From Pseudomonadota bacterium (lineage in GTDB: Bacteria; Myxococcota_A; UBA796; SXON01), in the NCBI GenBank assembly GCA_030685065.1, contig JAUXQH010000133.1:1-64000 (forward strand): a DNA stretch of 64,000 bases, given 5' to 3'. Position 1 is the first letter of the stretch. Each line of letters opens with the position of its first letter. Both the position numbers and the translations under genes were made by a program. The notes under the pieces were generated by a model. It searched no databases and had not been told where the DNA came from. It saw nothing but the letters and a program-made list of their open reading frames with translations. Below are positions 32,991-41,988 of the stretch, piece after piece.

Positions 32991-34049
32991 ATGCCGACCG
33001 CCTCCCGCCAGCGCCGCCGCTTCGAGCGTCGCCTCCGCGCGGTGTGGGCCGAGCTCTCGTTCTTCGCGCGGGCGCTGCGCGTGCTCGTGCGGCCGATGGC
33101 CGCGCTCGCGGTGGCGTTTGCCATCGGGACGATCATCGAGCGCACCTGGGGTGCGCCCCCGGGCGGTGCGCAGCCGCGGTGGGACGAGGCGATGTTCACC
33201 GCCTACACGCTCCTGCTCGGCGAGATGGCGGCGCCGCTCCCGGCCGATCCCTGGGCACAGGCCGTGCTCTACCTGATGCCCCTCGTCGGCATCGTGTTCG
33301 TGGCCGAAGGCATCATCAAGCTCGGGTTCACGGTCTTCGACAAGCGGGCGAACGCCGAGGAGTGGATACGCATCATGGCGCAGAACAGTCGCGGGCACGT
33401 GGTGGTGTGCGGGCTCGGCACGGTGGGGTTCCGCGTGGTGGAGGAGCTCCTCGCCCTCGACGAGCAGGTGTTCGTCATCGAGCGCAACGCCGACGGGGAG
33501 TTCATCCCGCGCGCGCGCGCGATGGGTGTCGAGGTCCTGATCGGCGATGCCCGCACCGAGAACCTGCTCCGCACGCTCAACATCACGCACGCCCGCTCGG
33601 TGATCATCGTCACCGACGATGACCTCGCCAACCTCGAGATCGCCATGGACGTCCGCGAGCTCCGCGCGGACGTGCCCATCATCCTGCGCCTCTTCGATCA
33701 GCGGCTCGCGCAGAAGGTGCGCCAGACCATGGGAATCCAGGTGAGCCTGTCGACCTCGATGGTGGCCGCGCCGCTCTTCGCCTCCGCGGCGCTCGATGCG
33801 CACGTCGTCGGTACGCACAGGGTCGGCGGACAGCTGCTGCTCGTCGTCGAGCTGGACGTCGGTATCCGCCTCTCGGGGCGCACCCCGAGCGCGCTGCTCC
33901 GCGAGCACGGGCTCACCCTCGTCGCGGTGTCGCGCGGGGGTGTCTGGCGCACGGACCTCGCGGCCGAGGAGGCCATCGAGCGGGGAGACCGCGTGCACGT
34001 CATGGTGCCGAGCCACCGCGTGGCGGAGGCGCGGGCGCTCGAAGGGTAG
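32991..34049 (+). CDS. Membrane protein with RCK/TrkA-N NAD-binding domain (potassium-channel-like, unusual pore)
   Basis: A 352-aa protein laid out like a two-helix channel with a cytoplasmic RCK. Helix 1 is near residues 33-52, helix 2 near 93-110. Between them lies MFTAYTLLLGEMAAPLP where a potassium channel would have TVGYG; that filter is absent. The RCK part (~residue 132 on) has HVVVCGLGTVGFRVVEELL, IGDARTENLLRTLNI, VTDDDLANLEIAM and a TrkA-C-like end. Either a non-potassium pore or a sensor/regulator. The start ATG 32991 has no clear Shine-Dalgarno. It stands alone between ftsZ and a convergent gene. Confidence 0.8.
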   Translation: MPTASRQRRRFERRLRAVWAELSFFARALRVLVRPMAALAVAFAIGTIIERTWGAPPGGAQPRWDEAMFTAYTLLLGEMAAPLPADPWAQAVLYLMPLVGIVFVAEGIIKLGFTVFDKRANAEEWIRIMAQNSRGHVVVCGLGTVGFRVVEELLALDEQVFVIERNADGEFIPRARAMGVEVLIGDARTENLLRTLNITHARSVIIVTDDDLANLEIAMDVRELRADVPIILRLFDQRLAQKVRQTMGIQVSLSTSMVAAPLFASAALDAHVVGTHRVGGQLLLVVELDVGIRLSGRTPSALLREHGLTLVAVSRGGVWRTDLAAEEAIERGDRVHVMVPSHRVAEARALEG

Positions 34050-34062
34050 GCCCCTTCGCTGG

Positions 34063-35064
34063 TCACCGCTGGCCGTCGAACGCGGCGCGGCGCTCCTTCA
34101 GCGTCGCGACGCGGCCGCTCTCCCACGCGAGGCGCGTCGCGAGCGCCACGCCCTGATCGTAGGCATGGAAGGACTTCGTCCGTACGTTCTCCACCTTTTT
34201 CGCGACCTCGCTCCGGTAGATCGACGCCTGAGCCTCATCGAGGCGCTTCGGCGGCGGGCTCGCGCCGAGATCCGTCGCGAGGCGTCCGTAGCTGTCGCCC
34301 AGGGAGATCAGGCTCGCCAACACCCACTCGGGCTCCTGGAGGGCCGCGAGCGCGATGATCTGCTGCTCCGCGGCCTTGATCCGGAGGGCCCGCCCCGCGA
34401 GGCGCTTGACCACGCGGCGCTCGGGCCCGACCAGGGAGAGCGCGTCGGCCTCCTCGAGCAGGGCGCGGGCGAGGTGGTAGCGCGCCTTGGCGCGGAGGTA
34501 CTCGTGGGTGGCCGCGCCTTCGGTGGCGGCGAGGGCCTGCTGGATCCGTCGGATGCCGCGGGCTCGCTTGCCCGTGAGCAGCTCCGAGATGCCGCGTTGG
34601 AGCGCGACGGTGATCTCGTCCTCGGCCGAGAGTCCCCGCACGCGGTCGAGCGCCAGCACTTCTTCGAGCGCGGCCTCGTGCTGCCCGAGGTCCTCCAGGA
34701 CGAGGGCGCGGCGGAAGTGGGCGTCGAGGCCGACCCCCGCGCCGGCCTGCTCGGCCGTCAGCGCGATCACCTGCTCGTAGAAGGCGAGCGCCGCGGTGGG
34801 CGCCTGGTCGATCTCCTCGCAGATCCCTCGCTGGTAGAGGTAGTTCGCGAGGGCCTCGGCGGGCACCTGGGACTCGAAGGCGACCAGCAGCGCGCGTGCG
34901 CCGTCGACATCCCCGCGCTGGCGGAGGGTGATCGCGTCGGTGAGGGTCTGGTCGACCGTGCGGCCGAAGGCGGGTGGCTCGGTGGGCGCGTCGAGCGGGG
35001 CGGGGAGGGGATCGGCGGGGAGGGGATCGGCGGCGAGGGCCAGACCCAGGAGGAGCATCAGCAT
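34063..35064 (-). CDS. Exported TPR-like protein of unknown function
   Basis: A 333-aa protein with a short signal peptide (MLMLLLGLALAADPLPADPL) followed by TPR-like helical pairs (ALANYLYQRGICEEIDQAPT, HFRRALVLEDLGQHEAALEE, YHLARALLEEADALSL). The Asp-Pro-Leu-Pro repeat at the N-terminus is a 15-bp local duplication. TPR scaffolds of this kind occur often in Myxococcota motility and envelope complexes, but nothing here names a partner. It overlaps the ligase-like gene upstream (35058-35064) and so is probably in the same transcript. Confidence 0.7.
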   Translation of the reverse strand: MLMLLLGLALAADPLPADPLPAPLDAPTEPPAFGRTVDQTLTDAITLRQRGDVDGARALLVAFESQVPAEALANYLYQRGICEEIDQAPTAALAFYEQVIALTAEQAGAGVGLDAHFRRALVLEDLGQHEAALEEVLALDRVRGLSAEDEITVALQRGISELLTGKRARGIRRIQQALAATEGAATHEYLRAKARYHLARALLEEADALSLVGPERRVVKRLAGRALRIKAAEQQIIALAALQEPEWVLASLISLGDSYGRLATDLGASPPPKRLDEAQASIYRSEVAKKVENVRTKSFHAYDQGVALATRLAWESGRVATLKERRAAFDGQR

Positions 35065-36104
35065 CCGTCCTCAGTATCCGTCGAGCCGCTCGGGTTCCCA
35101 CTTCTCGGGATCCGGGTGGCGTGCGCGCCACCGTAGAGCGCCAGCCAGGCCCAGGCTGCGCGCGCAACCTCGAGATCGCCGAGCACGTCCTGGGTGAGGG
35201 CTCCGACGAGCACCCCGGCGAGCCCGGCCGCCGGGCCGAGCGCGCCGTGGCGGAGCCCGAGGAGCGCGAGCCCGAGCGTCGCCACGAGCCCGACGGGACC
35301 GAGCACGGCGAGCAGCTGGACGGCGCTGTCGTGGGCGTGATTGGGGAACCAGAACCCCGGCGCGAGCAGGTCGTAGGCGGGCGCGGAGGCCACCGCGTAG
35401 CCCCCCGGCCCGGCCGCGCCCGCCGAGGCGACCGTGAGGCCGCCGGTCCAGAGGATGGCGCGCTGACGGAGCTCCTCCGCGTCCGCCACGGCGAGCAGGG
35501 CGACGAGCGCCAGCGCCCCCACGAACAAGGACGTCGCGGGCCGCCGTGTCTGCGTCGCGACGATGGTGACCGCCAGGGCCAGCCATGCGCCTTCGCTCCC
35601 CGTCGCCAGGATGCCGGCCGAGAGGAGCGCGGCGTGCGCCCAGCGCCTCGTCACCAGGGCCACGCCGAGCGCCGGGAGGAGCGCGTAGGCGAGGCTCAGA
35701 TGATGGGAAAATCCGGCTACGCCGACCGCACCGGTCGCGCGTTGGCCGATTGCCCACACCGCCGCGCCGACCGCCGCGAGGAGCCCAAACCGCTCGACGG
35801 TGGCGCGGTCCTCCGCCCGCGTGAGCGCCGGAACGACCGCCAGCGGCGCGAGGAGCCAGGCGTGGCCGAGCCCCTCGCGGAGATCGCCGCTGGCACCCAC
35901 GAGCAGGACCCACACCACCGCCGCCGCCAGCGCCGCGCGCCCCCAGGGCTCTTGCCAGAGGCGGGCGCGGGTCGGGCGGGCCGCCGCGTACAGGAGGGCG
36001 CCGCCGAGCACGATCTCCTGCGCCGCGGTCGAAAGCGGGAGCGCGACGAAAAAGAGGACGAGCAGGATCATCCCGAGGCGGGCGCGCACGGGCTCGCTCA
36101 CCAC
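35058..36104 (-). CDS. O-antigen ligase-like (Wzy/WaaL) membrane protein
   Basis: A 348-aa polytopic membrane protein with about ten hydrophobic helices. The mid-late loop FPNHAHDSAVQLLAVLGPVG resembles the H(N/D)xxxQ-type loop of WaaL/Wzy proteins, which join or polymerise glycans on lipid carriers. The 3'-adjacent GT4, nucleotidyltransferase and GT2 genes support a polysaccharide role. Start is GTG/ATG-ambiguous: its 5' end lies in four 14-bp tandem repeats (36091-36146) each with a possible GTG start; 36104 is used. It overlaps the TPR gene by seven bases. Confidence 0.7.
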   Translation of the reverse strand: MVSEPVRARLGMILLVLFFVALPLSTAAQEIVLGGALLYAAARPTRARLWQEPWGRAALAAAVVWVLLVGASGDLREGLGHAWLLAPLAVVPALTRAEDRATVERFGLLAAVGAAVWAIGQRATGAVGVAGFSHHLSLAYALLPALGVALVTRRWAHAALLSAGILATGSEGAWLALAVTIVATQTRRPATSLFVGALALVALLAVADAEELRQRAILWTGGLTVASAGAAGPGGYAVASAPAYDLLAPGFWFPNHAHDSAVQLLAVLGPVGLVATLGLALLGLRHGALGPAAGLAGVLVGALTQDVLGDLEVARAAWAWLALYGGAHATRIPRSGNPSGSTDTEDGC

Positions 36105-36146
36105 GGCTCGCTCACGACGGCTCGCTCACGACCGCTCGCTCACTGC
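36091..36146 (-). repeat. Four 14-bp tandem repeats at the GT4/ligase junction
   Basis: Near-identical 14-base units at 36091-36104, 36105-36118, 36119-36132 and 36133-36146 (core GGCTCGCTCACGAC on the plus strand; GTGAGCGAGC on the coding strand). Each carries a GTG; 14 is not a multiple of 3, so unit number sets the frame. The fourth unit is less perfect. The GT4 stop is in the last unit. Confidence 0.85.
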
Positions 36147-37294
36147 GCGCGGGGCGGGGCGGGGCGCGACAGCACGCGCTCGTAGACCCCGCGCGTCGCC
36201 GTGACCACCGTGTCCCAGCCGAAGTTCGTCTCCACCCGCGCACGGCCCTCCGCGCCGATCGCGGCGAGGAGCTCCGGCGTGCTGGCCTCGACCGCGTGGA
36301 GCGCGGCGCCCCAGGCATGGGCATCCCCGACGGGCAGGCGCCAGCCCCCGACCGAGCCGAGCACCTCGAGGTTGGGCGGAATGTCGCTCGTCAACGTCGG
36401 AAGGCCCGCGGCCATGGCCTCGAGGAGCGCGATGGGGAGGCCTTCGACCCGGCTGGGGAAGAGGAACGAGCGGGCGTGCGTGAGCAGCATCGCCTTGTCG
36501 TGGCCGAAGCGGGTCCCGGTGAAGATCACGCCCGCCGGCGCGTCGCGATGGAGCCGCTCGACGTAGTCGTCCGTGTAGCTGCCTCCGCCCGTGATCACGA
36601 CCGGGAGCGACGGCGTCGCCCGCGCGACGGCGCGCAGCAGGGTGCCGATCTCCTTCTCGGGCACCAGCCGCCCGAGGAAGAGGTGGTAGCCGCCCGGCGT
36701 GAGCGAGGGGAACACGGAGGGCTCCCACGGGACCGCCACGTGCGGGGCGACGCCGTTCGGGATGTGCGTGACGGGGGCGGGGTAGTTCTCCTCGCACCAG
36801 AGCTTCAGCCCGCGCGACACCGTGATGATCTCGGTTGACGCATGGCCCGCCATCCAGGCGCCCGACCTCAGAAAGAGCCGGGCGGCGGGCCCCCACTTGT
36901 CCCGCTCCCAGTCCTTTCCGTGCAGGGTCACGACCACCGGCCGGCGCAGGAGGGCGGGCAGCCCGGAGAACAAGGCGGGGCCGCAGGCGTGGAGGTGGAC
37001 CACGTCGGCGGTCACGGCGGCGCGCGGGGCCGCGAGGGCCGTGTGTACGAGCGCCTCGAGGCTCCGCCGATACACGGTGGGGGTGTCGATCAGGCGCACG
37101 CCCGAGCGGGTGCCGCTCCCGTACGGGTTGTACCGGCCGCGACAGTACACCGTCACGTCCACGCCGCTGGCGGCGAGGCGCGGGGCGAGCTCGCCGACCG
37201 CCAGCTCGACGCCGCCCTCCGCGCCCCAGGGTGCGCGCAGGCCGAGCATCGCCACGCGCAGGCGGCTCAAGGAGGGACGCCGGACGCGACGCAT
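36140..37294 (-). CDS. Glycosyltransferase family 4
   Basis: A 384-aa GT-B fold transferase that moves a sugar from a nucleotide donor. N-terminal acceptor part: LRVAMLGLRAPWGAEGGVEL, GRYNPYG. C-terminal donor part: LFLGRLVPEKEIGTLLRA, VVITGGGSYTDDY, GVIFTGTRFG and the ExxxxxxxE-type motif FPSRVEGLPIALLEAMAAG. Acceptor and sugar cannot be told. The start is uncertain: ATG 37294 overlaps the upstream stop by 28 bases, while homologs usually begin at about MRVAMLG, which here is CTG 37261, GTG 37255 or ATG 37249. It ends inside the 14-bp repeats. Confidence 0.9.
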   Translation of the reverse strand: MRRVRRPSLSRLRVAMLGLRAPWGAEGGVELAVGELAPRLAASGVDVTVYCRGRYNPYGSGTRSGVRLIDTPTVYRRSLEALVHTALAAPRAAVTADVVHLHACGPALFSGLPALLRRPVVVTLHGKDWERDKWGPAARLFLRSGAWMAGHASTEIITVSRGLKLWCEENYPAPVTHIPNGVAPHVAVPWEPSVFPSLTPGGYHLFLGRLVPEKEIGTLLRAVARATPSLPVVITGGGSYTDDYVERLHRDAPAGVIFTGTRFGHDKAMLLTHARSFLFPSRVEGLPIALLEAMAAGLPTLTSDIPPNLEVLGSVGGWRLPVGDAHAWGAALHAVEASTPELLAAIGAEGRARVETNFGWDTVVTATRGVYERVLSRPAPPRAQ

Positions 37295-38130
37295 CGCCGA
37301 GCATACTCGGCGAGCACGTAGCCCTGGAAGTCATGGAGGTGGTTCGTCGCGATCTCGGGGCGGCGCTTGAACCGCTGGCTCCGCGTGCGCTCGGGGAGCC
37401 ACGCGTACTTGCGGTTCCAGTAGCCGTTCCAGACCGAGAAGGACGCGCGGTCGAGCGTCTGCGCGACCGGACGTGTCATCCCCTCGACGAGGCGGGCCAG
37501 CGCCATCGGCGCGTGCGTCGGCGCGTGGCTCGCCCGCTCGCGGCTCCACCCGAAGCCGGGAACGTGCTCGGCGGCCCACGCCCGGTTCGCGTCGAGGAGC
37601 GCCACGCACCAGGCGGCGCCATGAACCGGCACCGCGGTCGCGAGCTCCATCGCCGTGAACATGTTGCGCTCGTCGAGCGCGAGCCGGTCGGTGGCGAGCA
37701 GGTAGTTGGTGCAGAAGTTCTCGCGGATCCCCTCCGGGAGCGAGCGCCGGAAGACCTGGAGCGCCGACTTCGCCGTCCACACGCTCCCGGGCTCGACCAG
37801 CAGCAGGAAGTCGACGTCACCATCGGCATCGGCGCTCTGCTTGGAGAGGCCGCCGGTGATGAGCACCGCGCGCACCCACGGGAACGTCGCGAGGAGCCTC
37901 CCCGCGCGCCGCGCCGCGGGCCAGCGTCGCTCCGCCGCCGCGGTGCGCGCCACCCGCCGCTCGACCTGGTTGGCGCTTCCCACCGCGCACACGTGGCCCC
38001 ACGCCCGCTCCAGCCGTCCGTCCGCGACGAGCCGATCCACGACAGGGCCCGGGTCGAATCCCACGAGGCGTCCGAGCTCCGCTTCGGTGAGAGGATGCCG
38101 GAACACGTCGTAATAGCAGACCATTCGCAT
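37267..38130 (-). CDS. Nucleotidyltransferase-superfamily protein
   Basis: A 287-aa protein with an N-terminal wHTH-like part (YYDVFRHPLTEAELGRLVG, FDPGPVVDRLVADGRLER) and a polymerase-beta-like NTase core: VLITGGLSKQSADADGDVDF has the GGLS and Asp-x-Asp metal-binding pattern. The remainder resembles a helical accessory domain (YLLATDRLALDERNMFTAMEL, GYWNRKYAWLPER). It may modify a sugar or nucleotide, or a tRNA; no ligand motif is conclusive. Start ATG 38130 is chosen because upstream residues lack family support. It leads the minus-strand polysaccharide genes and diverges from the GT2 gene. Confidence 0.72.
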   Translation of the reverse strand: MRMVCYYDVFRHPLTEAELGRLVGFDPGPVVDRLVADGRLERAWGHVCAVGSANQVERRVARTAAAERRWPAARRAGRLLATFPWVRAVLITGGLSKQSADADGDVDFLLLVEPGSVWTAKSALQVFRRSLPEGIRENFCTNYLLATDRLALDERNMFTAMELATAVPVHGAAWCVALLDANRAWAAEHVPGFGWSRERASHAPTHAPMALARLVEGMTRPVAQTLDRASFSVWNGYWNRKYAWLPERTRSQRFKRRPEIATNHLHDFQGYVLAEYARRCVASGVPP

Positions 38131-38426
38131 CACGTCCGTCGTCGGATCCACGCCGCGATCGCTGCTCTGGGCGTCACGCCGGATCGGGCGAAGCTCCGCG
38201 GCGGAGGATGGCGTGTCGCGGCGCAGAGCACAACTCCTGGTCCACTTCGAGCGGGCTGGTCCGAGGGGGCACTGTGCAGGGCACGCCGGACGAGGAGGAC
38301 TACTATCGCTGGGTTTCACCGAGTGGGAAGGCGTTGTGGTCCGCAGCCTCCGCGCGCTGTCCTCCGAGGCGCCCCGAGGCGCCAGGATCGCCGTCGCATC
38401 ATTGCGCTCTCGGTCACGCCGCGTAA
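38131..38426. other. Divergent promoter region, no supported gene
   Basis: Nearly 300 bases between the NTase-like gene (minus) and GT2 gene (plus). A plus-strand frame from ATG 38208 to the TAA just before the GT2 start has decent third-position GC, but no homology is visible. I see no clear promoter boxes. Confidence 0.4.
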
Positions 38427-39920
38427 ATGGCGGTCGGCATGCCGTCGGCCCTCCTCGCGCTTTACCTGACGCTGATGGGGCTGTGTGCCGTTCACGGGGT
38501 CCACCGCCTCGTGCTGCTCGGCACCTATCTCGCCCGCCGTGAACGTCGGAAGCCGGCCGCCCCGGTTCCAGTCGGGCTCCCGGCTCTGCTCCCGATGGTC
38601 ACCGTCCAGCTCCCGGTCTACAACGAGCGGGATGTCGTCGCGCGGCTGGTAGCCGCCGTGGCCGCGCTGGACTGGCCGGCGGATCGGCTCCAGGTGCAGC
38701 TCCTCGACGACTCGACCGACGACACCGCGGCCCGCGCGGTGGACGCCCTGGCGCGGGCGCGCGCCCGGGGGATCGACGCGGTGTGCATTCATCGGGACGC
38801 CCGCGTCGGATGGAAGGCGGGGGCGCTCGCCGCGGGCCTCGCAAGCGCGCGCGGCGAGCTCATCGCCATCTTCGACGCCGACTTCGTCCCGGCTCCCGAT
38901 TTTCTCCGACGCATGGTCCCGCCCTTTTCCGACCCCGGCGTGGGGATGGTCCAGGCGCGGTGGGGCCACCTCAACGCGAACGTGTCGGCGCTCACGTCGG
39001 CACAGGCCACGTTGCTCGACGGCCACTTCGTCATCGAGCACACTGCGCGAAACCGCTCGGGGCGCTGGTTCAACTTCAACGGCACCGCCGGCGTGTGGCG
39101 GCGCACGTGCATCGAGGCCGCGGGCGGCTGGGCGCACGACACCCTCACCGAGGATCTCGACCTCTCCTACCGCGCGCAGCTCGCCGGGTGGCGCTTCGTC
39201 TACCTGCTCGAGCACGTGGTCCCGGCCGAGCTCCCCGAGTCCCTCGCCGCCTTCCGGACCCAGCAGCGTCGCTGGGCAAAGGGCTCGGTCGAGGTCGCCC
39301 GCAAGCTGACCGGGCGCATCGTCCGCGCCCGCGGCGTGCCGATCGCCACGCGGATCGCGGCGCTCCTGCACCTCTGGGCGAACCTCGCCTGGCCGGTGGC
39401 GCTCGCCTTGGCCCTGGTGTTTCCGCCCCTCGTGGTGCTCCGGGGCGGGGCCCCGGGAAACGCGCTGGTGTACCTGCCCTTGTTCCTCCTGTCCACGGGC
39501 GGCAACCTGCTGTTCTACGCCGCCGCCTCCCCCCGGCGGCTCACCTCGCTCCACGAAGCGACGTTCCTCGCGATCGGGATGACGGTGAACCAGTCGTTCG
39601 CCGTGTTCGAGGCCCTTGCGGGGCGCCGCACGGGGTTCGTCCGGACGCCGAAGAGCGGCGGCGGGCGGGGCAGCTACGCCATCTCGGCGACCGCCCCGAT
39701 CCCCTTCGAGCTGCTCCTCGCGGCGGTCCACCTCGTTACGGCCGCCTGGGCCGCCCAGAACAGCGACTGGGGCAGCCTGCCCTTTCTCCTCCTCTTCGGC
39801 GGCGGCTTCGCCTGGACCGGCCTCGCCGGCTTGCGTGAAGCGCTGGTGCCCGCCCGCTCCCTCCCGGGAGCCGCCCCCCTCGCGCAACCGGCCGTCGACT
39901 TGCCGGTCACCGGAAAATAG
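38427..39920 (+). CDS. Processive-type family 2 glycosyltransferase (cellulose/glucomannan-synthase-like)
   Basis: A 497-aa membrane GT2 enzyme. Layout: N-terminal helix, catalytic GT-A domain (~residues 55-290) and C-terminal membrane helices (from ~300). Motifs: VTVQLPVYNERDVVARL, QLLDDSTDDTAARAV, AIFDADFVPAPDFLRRM (DxD), TLTEDLDLSYRAQLAGWRF (TED) and QQRRWAKGS (QxxRW). This set marks polymerising GT2s such as beta-mannan or cellulose synthases. The gene has no PilZ domain. It starts six bases after a short upstream frame and is followed directly by a GT-C-like gene (stop TAG, next ATG adjacent). Confidence 0.92.
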   Translation: MAVGMPSALLALYLTLMGLCAVHGVHRLVLLGTYLARRERRKPAAPVPVGLPALLPMVTVQLPVYNERDVVARLVAAVAALDWPADRLQVQLLDDSTDDTAARAVDALARARARGIDAVCIHRDARVGWKAGALAAGLASARGELIAIFDADFVPAPDFLRRMVPPFSDPGVGMVQARWGHLNANVSALTSAQATLLDGHFVIEHTARNRSGRWFNFNGTAGVWRRTCIEAAGGWAHDTLTEDLDLSYRAQLAGWRFVYLLEHVVPAELPESLAAFRTQQRRWAKGSVEVARKLTGRIVRARGVPIATRIAALLHLWANLAWPVALALALVFPPLVVLRGGAPGNALVYLPLFLLSTGGNLLFYAAASPRRLTSLHEATFLAIGMTVNQSFAVFEALAGRRTGFVRTPKSGGGRGSYAISATAPIPFELLLAAVHLVTAAWAAQNSDWGSLPFLLLFGGGFAWTGLAGLREALVPARSLPGAAPLAQPAVDLPVTGK

Positions 39921-41450
39921 ATGGATGTCGGCCGCGAGATCACTGAAGGGTACAAGGTCTGGCTCGCGCTCGCCGGCGTGTCGCTCGCCGTCGCATGGCG
40001 GTTCCTCCCGCTCCGCGCCGCCTGGGGCCTCCTCCTCACGCTCACGCTCGTGGCGGGCCTGAACTACGCGCGGTGGGGGCCGAGGCTCCCCTTCGAGAAG
40101 GTCGACACCTACGACCTGCTCCACTACTACATCAACGCGAAGTACTTCGACGAGCTCGGCTACTACGACCTCTATCCGGCGTTGGTCCTGGCTGATCACG
40201 ATGCCAACGGGCCGTACTACGACGAGGGTTCGAAGTACATGGCGCAGGACGCGTCGGGCCATGCCATGCGCTCGATCGACCACGCGGTCGCGCGCGGCAC
40301 CGTCGTGAGGCAGGAAAACTTCACCGCCGAGTCCTGGGCGAGCTTCAGCAAGGATGCGCTCTACATCCAGCGCAACATCAAGGGCCTGAACGACGAGCTC
40401 TGGCGCCAGCTCCTCCAGGACCACGGCTTCAACGGCACGACCGTCTGGACGATGATCGCAAAACCCATCGCGTTGGCGGTCCCCGTCGAAGGGATCAAGT
40501 GGCTCTGCCAGATCGACGTCCTCTTGCTCGTCGCGGGGCTGGGCGCCGTGGGGTGGGCCTACGGCGGGAGCACCGCGGTCTGGGGTGCCTTCTTCCTCCT
40601 CGTCACCTACTCGGGGCGTTGGCCGACGTATTCCTGGGCGTTTCTGCGCTACGACTACATCGCGGCGCTCCTGTTCGCGATGGCGCTGCTCCGCAAGGGC
40701 CACCCGTTCTGGGCCGGCGTGATGACGGCCTGGTCGGGCACGCTCCGGCTCTTCCCGGCGATGTGGATGTACGGCCCCGGGGCCAAGGGCTTCGCCGGGT
40801 TGATCGAGCGGAAGGTGCACAAGCCGCTGCTCGTCCTGCTCGCCGGCTTCCTCGTCGGCGTCGGGGTTCTGCAAGGCGCGGCGATCCTCACGCTCGGCCT
40901 CGAGCCGGCCCGCATCCACTTCGAGAACATGGAGGACCACAACAGCTCCGAGCAGCTCTCCTCCCGCCGCATCGGTCTCGCCCTGGCCCTGCCCTTCACC
41001 GGGGAGCTCCTCCCCAAGGCGATCACGAAGGCCACCAAGGAGGTGATCGAAGGCCAGAAGCCGCTGCGCTACGGAATCGCCGCGGTGATGCTGCTCACCC
41101 TCGGCTGGGGGCTCCGCCGCTCGCGCGACGACGAGGCCTTCGCGTTCGGGTTCCTCCCGTTCTTCCTGCTCACCACCGCGAGCTACTACTACTACGTGGC
41201 CCGCATCACGCTGATCGTGCTCCACGCATCCGACCTGCGGAAGCCGAAGCACGCGTTCGGCCTGGCGTGGCTCCTCGGCCTCGAGGTCTTCTGCAACTGG
41301 GCGGAGACCTCGCACCCCGAGCACCGCGTGTTCCTCGTCGGATGGCTGGCGTGGGGGCTGACGGCCTACGGCGCGGTGATGGCGGCCTGGTACGTCTGGG
41401 ACGCCCGCAACGCCTTGAATTTGCCGGCAGTAGACAAGGCGGCCGCGTGA
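39921..41450 (+). CDS. Polytopic GT-C-like membrane protein
   Basis: A 509-aa membrane protein with about ten helices. A long extracytoplasmic loop after helix 2 (~residues 60-170; KVDTYDLLHYYINAKYFDEL) and repeated helix-loop pattern resemble lipid-sugar-dependent GT-C glycosyltransferases (mannosyltransferase/PMT type). The DxD-like motif TYD/KYFDEL and the late YYYYVAR stretch are suggestive only. It starts right at the GT2 stop, so the two are probably coupled and act in the same glycan pathway. Confidence 0.6.
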   Translation: MDVGREITEGYKVWLALAGVSLAVAWRFLPLRAAWGLLLTLTLVAGLNYARWGPRLPFEKVDTYDLLHYYINAKYFDELGYYDLYPALVLADHDANGPYYDEGSKYMAQDASGHAMRSIDHAVARGTVVRQENFTAESWASFSKDALYIQRNIKGLNDELWRQLLQDHGFNGTTVWTMIAKPIALAVPVEGIKWLCQIDVLLLVAGLGAVGWAYGGSTAVWGAFFLLVTYSGRWPTYSWAFLRYDYIAALLFAMALLRKGHPFWAGVMTAWSGTLRLFPAMWMYGPGAKGFAGLIERKVHKPLLVLLAGFLVGVGVLQGAAILTLGLEPARIHFENMEDHNSSEQLSSRRIGLALALPFTGELLPKAITKATKEVIEGQKPLRYGIAAVMLLTLGWGLRRSRDDEAFAFGFLPFFLLTTASYYYYVARITLIVLHASDLRKPKHAFGLAWLLGLEVFCNWAETSHPEHRVFLVGWLAWGLTAYGAVMAAWYVWDARNALNLPAVDKAAA

Positions 41451-41478
41451 CGCTGCGGCGCTCCGGCGGAGACGGTCG

Positions 41479-41988
41479 ATGAAGACGCTCGAGGCGCGCC
41501 TGGCCGCGCTCCGGACGCGCGGGGAGATCAAGGACCTCGCCGCCGAGGTCGAGCGGGACGCGGCGTTGCGGGGCGAGCTGGTCGAGCTTGCGACGGCGCG
41601 GGGCCTCGTGGTCGAGCCGGACGACTCCGCCAAGCGGCTCGTTCGCGCGCTGCTGGGCCGCGCCGACGCAGCGCAGGTGCGAAAGAACCCGATCCATCGG
41701 GACGACGCGTTCACGTGCGCGCACTGCGGCGCGGCGGTGTCCCCGGGAGGAGCGCCCGTGCGCGATCACTGCCCGAGATGCCTCCGTGGCCTGCATGTCG
41801 ACGTGGTCCCGGGAGACCGCGCCGCGAGCTGTGGCGGCGTGCTCGACCCGATCGCGTTCGAGCGCCGCCCCGAGGTCGTCATCCGGTATCGGTGTCGGCG
41901 ATGTGCGCACAGCTTCGTCGTACGCGCGCATCCGGACGACCGAATCCCTCCGTCCCTCTGCCCGTCGGACGTTCAGGGGCCCGCGTAG
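41479..41988 (+). CDS. RNHCP-domain zinc-ribbon-like protein
   Basis: A 169-aa soluble protein. The C-terminal half is an RNHCP domain: KNPIHRDDAFTCAHCGAAVSP, RDHCPRCLRGLHVDVVPGDRA then the SCGGVLDPI turn, with conserved Cys pairs CxxC likely binding zinc; a last CRRCAHSF pair completes it. The N-terminal ~70 residues are helical and not recognised. Function is unknown. It runs convergently into the LarA-like gene, overlapping by 16 bases. Confidence 0.82.
   Translation: MKTLEARLAALRTRGEIKDLAAEVERDAALRGELVELATARGLVVEPDDSAKRLVRALLGRADAAQVRKNPIHRDDAFTCAHCGAAVSPGGAPVRDHCPRCLRGLHVDVVPGDRAASCGGVLDPIAFERRPEVVIRYRCRRCAHSFVVRAHPDDRIPPSLCPSDVQGPA

Noticed and set aside
30069..34016. A 1315-codon open frame on the minus strand opposite murB-like, ftsQ, ftsZ and the RCK gene
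   Set aside because: It is a shadow of GC-rich codon bias on the opposite strand. It has no recognisable domain and is rich in Arg/Gly/Glu/Ala.
38208..38426. Small gene ahead of the GT2 gene
   Set aside because: The frame from ATG 38208 has acceptable third-base GC, but no family match or strong ribosome site, and it occupies the divergent promoter region.
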